Source: Bacillota bacterium
GTDB lineage: Bacteria; Bacillota; Clostridia; Acetivibrionales; DTU013
Assembly (NCBI GenBank): GCA_023435925.1
Contig: JAEZLF010000220.1
Span: forward strand, 1-12,010
Direction of reading: 5' to 3'
DNA: 12,010 bases
The position numbers and the translations under genes were made by a program. Numbering within the stretch: position 1 is the stretch's first letter; every line of letters starts with the position of its first letter. This document shows positions 7,334 to 12,010 of this stretch, piece by piece. Under the pieces are notes generated by a model. That model did not search any database, was not told the origin of the DNA, and worked only from the letters and a program-made list of their open reading frames with translations.

Positions 7334-7363
7334 GGTTGTTTCAGCGACATACTTATCCGTATA

Positions 7364-8767
7364 TTACCCCAGCTGGAAGTACCCGGCTGCATTATTATAA
7401 CAGATATCCTGCACCATCTTTCCTAAGAGTACCATATCATTGGGCGCTTCTCCGTCTTCTACCCATTCGCCGATCAAATTACATAAAATCCTTCTGAAAT
7501 ACTCATGCCTTGTATAAGACATGAAGCTCCTTGAGTCTGTCAGCATACCGACAAACCTGCCGAGAAGGCCAAGATTAGCCAGAGCTGTCATCTGACGGAT
7601 CATACCATCCTTCTGATCATTGAACCACCAGCCGGAGCCAAACTGCAGCTTGCCGGGTATACCTCCGCCCTGGAAGCAGCCGATTACCGTGCCCAGTACC
7701 TCATTGTCCCTTGGATTGAGGCAATACAGTATCGTTCTTGGTAGCTCGCCGGTTGTATCCAACGCATTTAAGATACTGGCAAGGTCTTCTGCAAAATTGC
7801 TGTCTCCGATGGTGTCAAAACCGGTATCCGGTCCCAGAAGCTTTCTCATTCTACTGTTCACATTTCTCACTGCACCAATATGCAGCTGCATGACCCAATT
7901 TCTTTTTGCATATTCACGTCCGACAAACAAAAGAATTGCGGTTTTGAACTTCCGGATTTCGTCCTGTGTCAGAGCCTGGCCGCTCATTGACTCCTGGAGT
8001 ATCCTATCCAGTTCATTTTCCGATGCCTCGCTGTAGACGACCTGGTCAAGACCGTGGTCTGAAACTCTGCAGCCTGCATCGTGGAAGAACTGAATCCTGC
8101 TTTCCAGCGCGGACTTCAAGTCCTTAAAGCTCTTAATATCCACATTTGCAGCCGTTCCCAGCTTCTGTATATATTCCTTAAATCCATCATTGCCAATATT
8201 AATCGCTTTATCAGGTCTGAATGTAGGAAATACTTTTACATCAAAGGAAGGATCCGCCGAAATTGCCTTATGGTACTCAAGAGTATCGGTTGGATCATCT
8301 GTGGTACAGATCACCTTCACATTGGAGCGTTGAATCAGATCTCTGGCCGAAAGCTTCTCGGATACAAGAATTCTGTTGCACTCCTCCCATATTTCTTCAG
8401 CCGTATCTGCTGATAGAAGCTTATCAATACCAAAGTACCTCTTCAGCTCCAAATGAGTCCAGTGATACAGCGGATTTCCGATACAGCATGAGATGGTGTC
8501 CGCCCACTTCAGGAATTTCTCCTTATCGGAGGAATCTCCGGTCACGTACTTTTCTTCAATGCCATTGCTTCTCATGGCACGCCATTTGTAGTGGTCGCCT
8601 CCCAGCCATAATTCGGTAATGTTTTTATACCTCTTGTCCTCGGCGATTTCTTTCGGATTCAGATGACAATGGTAGTCAATAATCGGCATGGCTTCCGCAT
8701 AATCATGATATAGCTTCTCCGCTGTCTTATTTTTCAATAAGAAATTTTCATCCATAAATGCTTTCAT
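7364..8767 (-). CDS. uxaC: Glucuronate isomerase (uronate isomerase)
   Basis: Interconverts D-glucuronate/D-fructuronate and D-galacturonate/D-tagaturonate, the first step of hexuronate breakdown in the cytosol. 467 aa, the length of Bacillus and E. coli UxaC. An amidohydrolase-fold metal site is visible as DYHCHLNP (31-38). Further family segments are GSGWWFND (377-384), GMLTDSRSF (407-415) and TRHEYFRR (419-426). Start: ATG at 8767, with AGGAGGA 13 bases upstream; the MKAFMDENFLL opening matches the family's usual N-terminus. It follows the sugar isomerase gene by 68 bases without a terminator between, suggesting a two-gene operon. It converges on the GH4 gene. No other hexuronate pathway genes are in the window, so the route is completed elsewhere. 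Confidence 0.96.
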   Translation of the reverse strand: MKAFMDENFLLKNKTAEKLYHDYAEAMPIIDYHCHLNPKEIAEDKRYKNITELWLGGDHYKWRAMRSNGIEEKYVTGDSSDKEKFLKWADTISCCIGNPLYHWTHLELKRYFGIDKLLSADTAEEIWEECNRILVSEKLSARDLIQRSNVKVICTTDDPTDTLEYHKAISADPSFDVKVFPTFRPDKAINIGNDGFKEYIQKLGTAANVDIKSFKDLKSALESRIQFFHDAGCRVSDHGLDQVVYSEASENELDRILQESMSGQALTQDEIRKFKTAILLFVGREYAKRNWVMQLHIGAVRNVNSRMRKLLGPDTGFDTIGDSNFAEDLASILNALDTTGELPRTILYCLNPRDNEVLGTVIGCFQGGGIPGKLQFGSGWWFNDQKDGMIRQMTALANLGLLGRFVGMLTDSRSFMSYTRHEYFRRILCNLIGEWVEDGEAPNDMVLLGKMVQDICYNNAAGYFQLG

Positions 8768-8835
8768 CTTATTTTTTCTATCCTCCTAATCGCTATCTTT
8801 TCTGCAGCCGTTCAAATACTCCGACCCATCTATTG

Positions 8836-9669
8836 TTATTGCCCCAGCAGCTTTGATACATGCTCTCTTGCCCGCTGTGCGTCATCCGGCTTGATTTCCT
8901 CCAGAATAATATCCGCATAGGGCTTTTCCGACTTGATCCTATTCATGAGGTATTCCAGTTCCAAAGAACCCTGCCCGAGAGGTGCACTTTCCTTAACACC
9001 GCCGGACACTACAAAATCCTTTACATGAAACACATTGATGCGATCCCTGTATAGCTTAAAAACATCGTCTATCAGAGTTTTATGCAAATCAGCATTGGAA
9101 GCCGATATCATATTTACAATGTCAACCAATGCGCACAGGTTGTTGGAGGGTATCCGCTCAAAGAGCCGTTTCATGGTACCTGCTGTATTCACAGTATCAT
9201 GAACCACTGATTCGATGGCTACCAGTACTCCGAATTTCTCAGCTTCATCTACTACCTCAGAGGTAAATCGAATGAGCCGCTCGAATGCTCTGTTCCTTGT
9301 CTCCTCTTCCAGATGATCCGCCGGAATATGTCCGGTTTCTGTGGCAACCATTTTACATCCCAGTTCTCGGGCAAACCGGATATGCTCTTTGAATACATTA
9401 ATATTCATCTGAAGCGCTTCCGGATCCTCCTCTACAGGATTAATATAACAACCGATCACCGATGGGCGAAGCTGATTTCTGGCCAATTCCTTTTCGATAC
9501 TCCTGGCCAGTCCATTGCTGAGTATACCGTATGTATATTCAAAGTCACTCAATGCTTTCCCAAGGGCAAGCTGGATATGACCAAAACCCGCCGCAGCAAT
9601 TCTGGGTGCAAGTTCAACTATGGGCAACCGTCCAAAATCGTGAGCCCGTGCACCAATTTCCCATTTCAT
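8836..9669 (-). CDS. Sugar phosphate isomerase/epimerase family protein (TIM barrel)
   Basis: Xylose-isomerase-like/AP-endonuclease-2 fold enzyme; 277 aa, normal for the family. The expected metal-binding residues lie on successive strands: E153 (VAIESV), D183 (ALVDIVN), H215 (VFHVKDF) and E257 or E258 (IILEEIKP). The PLGQGSL segment (230-236) before the last strands is typical of epimerases of this fold. Start: ATG at 9669 with AGGAG nine bases upstream; an upstream TTG at 9675 is only three bases from that site. It precedes uxaC by 68 bases and likely shares its promoter, so it may act on a hexuronate, a keto-uronate or a breakdown product. I cannot tell isomerase from epimerase, nor name the substrate. 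Confidence 0.88.
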   Translation of the reverse strand: MKWEIGARAHDFGRLPIVELAPRIAAAGFGHIQLALGKALSDFEYTYGILSNGLARSIEKELARNQLRPSVIGCYINPVEEDPEALQMNINVFKEHIRFARELGCKMVATETGHIPADHLEEETRNRAFERLIRFTSEVVDEAEKFGVLVAIESVVHDTVNTAGTMKRLFERIPSNNLCALVDIVNMISASNADLHKTLIDDVFKLYRDRINVFHVKDFVVSGGVKESAPLGQGSLELEYLMNRIKSEKPYADIILEEIKPDDAQRAREHVSKLLGQ

Positions 9670-9694
9670 ATGCAATTTCTCCTATCTGTTAACC

Positions 9695-9703
9695 ATAATA
9701 GCA
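9695..9703 (-). promoter_or_regulatory. Extended -10 promoter for the isomerase-uxaC operon
   Basis: On the minus strand TGC-TATTAT (9703-9695) forms an extended -10 box, with no good -35 at the proper distance. The start would be near 9688, leaving a leader of only about 20 bases that includes AGGAG at 9683-9679. Confidence 0.4.
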
Positions 9704-9774
9704 CAACTTACCCACCCCAGCATATCCAGAGCATTTCGTGAGACTGTGAGAAAGCTGCGCAGATCCTATGCCAA

Positions 9775-9822
9775 AAGCTTTCCAATCCGGGCATATGTGT
9801 GGGAAGCTTACCAATCCGAGCA
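9775..9822. repeat. 19-bp direct repeats at the 3' end of the TM1266-type gene
   Basis: AAGCTTTCCAATCCGGGCA (9775-9793) and AAGCTTACCAATCCGAGCA (9804-9822) agree at 17 of 19 positions with a 29-base period. The second copy contains the last codons and stop of the neighbouring small gene, so the first looks like a duplicated gene end. A weaker copy may start near 9752. The core CCAATCCG occurs a third time at 10141-10148, upstream of the same gene. Confidence 0.6.
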
Positions 9823-10068
9823 GATTTTAACGTTCTGTGCTTTGACTCCCTCTACAGCATTTAGTTTTCCTTCCAGCGCATCGATTTCCGCGGCAGAACC
9901 TATGAGCTGCAATATAATCAGGCCTTCATTTGCACACGCATCCCCTGCTTCATGAAGCCCCAATCTGGTTTTAATAATACAGCCCGATTCCGTCAGAACA
10001 TCCTGCAGCTTGACCGCATTTTTGATCCTGTTATTCAGAATCAGCGTCATGATATTGTAACAACTCAT
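9808..10068 (-). CDS. TM1266-type putative iron-only hydrogenase system regulator
   Basis: Small ACT/NikR-C-like ferredoxin-fold protein, 86 aa, the usual family size. Family traits visible are the short N-terminal strand (MTLILNN), the KLQDVLTESG helix, the central IIKTRLGLHEAG strand and loop, the ANEGLIILQLIGSAAEIDAL strand-helix, and the closing GKLNAVEGVKAQNVKI strand. The family was named for its frequent linkage to [FeFe]-hydrogenase maturation genes; the ligand and mechanism are not established and it has no DNA-binding domain of its own. Start: ATG at 10068, seven bases after GAGGAGGG. Here it is alone: no hydrogenase or hyd maturation gene is nearby, and the isomerase gene downstream on the same strand has its own promoter. 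Short direct repeats overlap its 3' end. Confidence 0.8.
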   Translation of the reverse strand: MSCYNIMTLILNNRIKNAVKLQDVLTESGCIIKTRLGLHEAGDACANEGLIILQLIGSAAEIDALEGKLNAVEGVKAQNVKICSDW

Positions 10069-10164
10069 GGGGAAACCCTCCTCATTTTTGCATGATAGTA
10101 ATACGATACCATACGTGATTTGTATATGAACATTTTATTACCAATCCGCCGGAGAGTCAAATAA

Positions 10165-10233
10165 ATCAATGAGCGCTTGCGCGAATTGTACGCCAAACCG
10201 CGTTTTGCAGAGGTCTTAGGAGCATTTGATTAA
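10165..10233 (+). pseudogene. Possible 3' remnant of an unidentified gene
   Basis: Following an in-frame stop at 10162-10164, 22 codons read IN-ERLRELYAKPRFAEVLGAFD and then TAA. The composition is protein-like: an amphipathic charged/hydrophobic pattern with GC-rich codons in AT-rich surroundings. A hairpin starts at the base after the stop, as at a gene end. There is no start or ribosome site. I do not recognise the family, and it could be chance. Confidence 0.25.
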
Positions 10234-10260
10234 CCATCGCTGCATTAAATGCAACGATGG
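10234..10260 (+). terminator. Hairpin following the possible gene remnant
   Basis: CCATCG (10234-10239) pairs with CGATGG (10255-10260); after one C/A mismatch, TGCAT (10241-10245) pairs with ATGCA (10249-10253) around a TAA loop. That is 11 base pairs in 27 bases, but no T-run follows on either strand, so it may be a relic terminator or a structural site. Confidence 0.35.
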
Positions 10261-10280
10261 AAATGAAATTGATAATTATG

Positions 10281-10310
10281 TGGAAAAGACGGCATCTTAT
10301 TTGATATAAT
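10281..10310 (+). promoter_or_regulatory. Promoter for the cytidylate kinase-like gene
   Basis: TATAAT (10305-10310) is a perfect -10 with the TGA extension (10302-10304). TGGAAA (10281-10286) at 18 bases is a four-of-six -35. The predicted start is near 10317, about 44 bases before the ATG. Confidence 0.65.
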
Positions 10311-10360
10311 CTCAATAACATAATATACGTATGAAGCTTTTACCTAAAGGAGAACAGACA

Positions 10361-10912
10361 ATGACTCAAGGCAGCAAAAGAATCAAAATATCCGTAACCG
10401 GTGACCTGGGCAGCGGAAAATCAACTGTGTGCAGATATCTGAAGGAACGGTTCAACCTGAATGTTTATTCTATTGGTTTAATACAACGTTCGTTAGCGGA
10501 GAAATACCAAATGGATATATATGCCTTTAACAAATATATGGAAACCCATCCTGAGATCGATGAAGAAATTGACACTGAATTAACCAAGATAGGCCAACGA
10601 GATGAGAATATGGTCCTGGACTCCAGAATGGCATGGCATTTTGTGCCGGATTCATTCAAGGTATATTTGTCCGTCCAGCTGGATTCAGCTGCTGAAAGAA
10701 TTATGAGGGATCAGAGAGGCTCTGTTGAGTGCTATAAGACCGTTGAGGAAGCGAAAGAAAAAATTCTTGCAAGAAAGCGCAGCGAAAATCTGAGATATAT
10801 CACGAAATATGGAGTTGACTGCTCCAATTCTGATAACTATGATCTGATCATTGATACAACTCATTTATCTCCGGAGCAGGTGGCTGAAGCCATCATGTCA
10901 AAGGTAAAATAA
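10361..10912 (+). CDS. Cytidylate kinase-like P-loop nucleotide kinase (archaeal type)
   Basis: Small nucleoside-monophosphate kinase that likely transfers phosphate from ATP to (d)CMP; 183 aa, the length of the compact archaeal-type enzymes rather than the roughly 220-aa bacterial Cmk. Walker A GDLGSGKST lies at 14-22 (K20). The LDSRMAWHF segment (~87-95) corresponds to the monophosphate-binding strand-loop of this group. The lid and C-terminal region have RKRSENLRYITKYGVD and YDLIIDTTHLSPEQV, both typical of archaeal Cmk-like proteins. Start: ATG at 10361 with AAAGGAGA seven bases upstream; an in-frame ATG at 10331 lacks a ribosome site. It is a single-gene unit with its own promoter and a strong terminator. 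Substrate choice is not settled by sequence, as this fold also includes other small-molecule kinases. Confidence 0.85.
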   Translation: MTQGSKRIKISVTGDLGSGKSTVCRYLKERFNLNVYSIGLIQRSLAEKYQMDIYAFNKYMETHPEIDEEIDTELTKIGQRDENMVLDSRMAWHFVPDSFKVYLSVQLDSAAERIMRDQRGSVECYKTVEEAKEKILARKRSENLRYITKYGVDCSNSDNYDLIIDTTHLSPEQVAEAIMSKVK

Positions 10913-11009
10913 GGATTAGCGAATCAAATGGTTTTCCATATATCAGGGAAATGTATCGCCAAAAAGTCAGATATATAATTATTCCGGAGATATTGCCTGA
11001 ACGAATCAG

Positions 11010-11041
11010 GAATCGCACATGCCGTGTGATTCTTTTTTATT
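11010..11041 (+). terminator. Rho-independent terminator after the kinase gene
   Basis: GAATCGCAC (11010-11018) pairs with GTGTGATTC (11024-11032) as nine base pairs, including one G-T, around loop ATGCC. Six T and then ATT follow (11033-11041). It lies 98 bases past the kinase stop and isolates it from yabG. Confidence 0.85.
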
Positions 11042-11128
11042 GTCAAAAACGGTCTCCACATCGTTCCCAAAAAAATAACCCCTTCATATTATGTACTATC
11101 GATTTATGTAAATTGAGGGGATGGTACG

Positions 11129-11941
11129 ATGAACTCATTAAGAATTGGAGATTTTGTTGCCAGAAAATCCTATGGCGGGGATATTCAATTTAAAATAGAA
11201 GATGTCACAAGCAAAAATAACGGAAAAAGAACATATCTTCTAAAAGGTTTGGTATTCAGAATTATTGCAGACTCCGATGAGGATGATCTGGAATGGAAAG
11301 ACCCCGATCAGGTGAAAAGAGAGCTCCAAAGCATTTTTGAATTTGGAGGCATACATCATATGTCCCGGGGCAATTCACCGTTTGGCATATTTCAGCAGGC
11401 AAGGGGCAAACCTGGGACAATACTTCATATTGACTCAAGTGAGGATTTTCTGAGGATGTGTCAGAAATATTACGCGGATGCAAAGATTAAAGCCTATGGG
11501 CGCGTATTACCCGAAAGCGAACAGCCTAAGCATATTAGATCCCTGTTGGCCAGTACCAGGGCTGATGTTCTTATTGTAACAGGTCATGACGGTTTGAAGA
11601 AAAATGCAACAAAGATGAATTCACTGGAAAGCTACAGGAATTCCAGATACTATATTCAATCCGTCAAGGAAGCCAGAAGTTATGAGCCCAGCCTTGACAA
11701 GCTTTGTGTATTTTCCGGTGCTTGCCAGTCTTACTACGAAGGCATTATGGAGGCAGGTGCCAATTTTGCCAGCTCGCCAGGAAGAATCTTGATACATGCG
11801 CTAGATCCTGCTAAAGTTGGTGACCGGATTTCACTTACCGACTCCAGAGTATATGTAACTCCTGAGCAAATAGCAAGGATGACCCAATCCGGCCTCAAGG
11901 GAATTAACGGGCTCAGAAGCAAAGGACATTACATTATTTAG
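11129..11941 (+). CDS. yabG: YabG sporulation-specific cysteine protease
   Basis: Mother-cell protease that trims spore coat proteins in Bacillus and processes spore germination proteins such as CspBA and the coat protein SipA in Clostridioides difficile. 270 aa, close to family size. The N-terminal ~45 residues form a small beta domain (IGDFVARKSYGGDIQFKI). The catalytic region holds H153 in VTGHDG and C199 in SGACQS. Their 46-residue spacing equals that of the reported B. subtilis catalytic pair (H172, C218). The SPGRILIHALDP segment (216-227) is also a family hallmark. Start: ATG at 11129 with GAGGGG eight bases upstream. Late mother-cell (sigma-K) control is known for the Bacillus gene; here I see only a partial -10 candidate (CATATTATG at 11085) and no convincing -35. 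No terminator follows before the next promoter. Confidence 0.95.
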   Translation: MNSLRIGDFVARKSYGGDIQFKIEDVTSKNNGKRTYLLKGLVFRIIADSDEDDLEWKDPDQVKRELQSIFEFGGIHHMSRGNSPFGIFQQARGKPGTILHIDSSEDFLRMCQKYYADAKIKAYGRVLPESEQPKHIRSLLASTRADVLIVTGHDGLKKNATKMNSLESYRNSRYYIQSVKEARSYEPSLDKLCVFSGACQSYYEGIMEAGANFASSPGRILIHALDPAKVGDRISLTDSRVYVTPEQIARMTQSGLKGINGLRSKGHYII

Positions 11942-11955
11942 CCCCATTTATAACG

Positions 11956-11984
11956 TTGGATTTTCCGCAAAAACTTGTTATAAT
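11956..11984 (+). promoter_or_regulatory. Strong sigma-A-type promoter for a gene beyond the window
   Basis: TTGGAT (11956-11961), a 17-base spacer and a perfect TATAAT (11979-11984) with a TGT extension (11976-11978). A TTATAAC/GTTATAA inverted repeat (11948-11954, 11977-11983) spans the -35 and meets the -10. It starts 15 bases after yabG. In Bacillus the gene after yabG is veg, known for its strong vegetative promoter, so a veg homologue may follow. Confidence 0.75.
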
Positions 11985-12010
11985 ATATAAAATGAAGTAA
12001 ATTTCTTATA

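Larger units (their letters stand above)
10069..10360. other. Divergent intergenic region: possible gene remnant, two hairpins, promoter
   Basis: This 292-base stretch lies between the TM1266-type gene and the kinase gene. It holds a third CCAATCCG core (10141-10148), a short GC-richer coding-like fragment (10165-10233), a hairpin right after it (10234-10260), and the kinase promoter (10281-10310). A weak minus-strand promoter for the small gene (TATACA, 17 bases, TATTAC) may lie around 10095-10125, but it matches consensus poorly. Confidence 0.5.

Noticed and set aside
10171..10184. Catabolite (cre) operator at TGAGCGCTTGCGCG-like sequence
   Set aside because: It lacks the consensus TG-N-A-N-CG spacing and flanking A/T bases, and is better explained by coding-like or hairpin sequence.
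11079..11095. Sigma-K promoter for yabG at CATATTATG
   Set aside because: The -10 is one base off consensus and no AC-type -35 lies at the right distance; noted in the gene entry but not called.
1..12010. CRISPR array, tRNA, rRNA, intact transposase, prophage or defence genes
   Set aside because: I saw no regularly spaced repeats, no cloverleaf-like sequence with conserved T-loop, and no ORF of these families in any frame.

Overview
This window looks like chromosomal DNA from an anaerobic, endospore-forming member of the Clostridia. The evidence is a yabG sporulation protease gene, a TM1266-type regulator of the iron-only hydrogenase family, AGGAGG-type ribosome binding sites throughout, and an uxaC/GH4 sugar-acid catabolic set. 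I cannot name a genus from the sequence alone. I recognise nine genes. There are no tRNA or rRNA genes, no CRISPR array, no intact insertion sequence and no transporter.

Left block, minus strand (10-5557). A regulator-led cluster is transcribed leftward: an AraC-family regulator with an N-terminal cupin, then 45 bases later (to the start codon) an aldo/keto reductase, then after a 352-base gap a cytosolic GH38 alpha-mannosidase with two unusual acidic linker inserts. The gap holds a weak terminator and a compact run of hairpins (3401-3524) that resembles a dispersed repeat.

Middle block (5558-9703). Divergent from the AraC gene is a GH4 glycosidase carrying the CHEV motif of alpha-galacturonidases. 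The shared divergent region has a good promoter for the regulator, tandem 9-base direct repeats and several inverted repeats that could be operators. The GH4 gene converges on uxaC across a perfect 14-base-pair bidirectional terminator hairpin. uxaC lies downstream of, and probably in an operon with, a TIM-barrel sugar isomerase/epimerase. The likely logic is that imported oligogalacturonide-type sugars are cut by the GH4 enzyme to D-galacturonate, which UxaC converts to D-tagaturonate. The later steps (uxaB, uxaA, kdgK, kdgA) and the importer are not here. The mannosidase and reductase suggest that more than one plant or glycan sugar is handled.

Right block (9775-12010). A small TM1266-family regulator stands alone on the minus strand, next to short direct repeats at its 3' end. 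A roughly 290-base gap follows, with a possible gene remnant and hairpins. On the plus strand there is then a monocistronic archaeal-type cytidylate kinase-like gene with its own promoter and terminator, then yabG. The window ends in a strong vegetative-type promoter for a gene outside it. By analogy with the yabG-veg order in Bacillus that gene could be veg, but this is inference.
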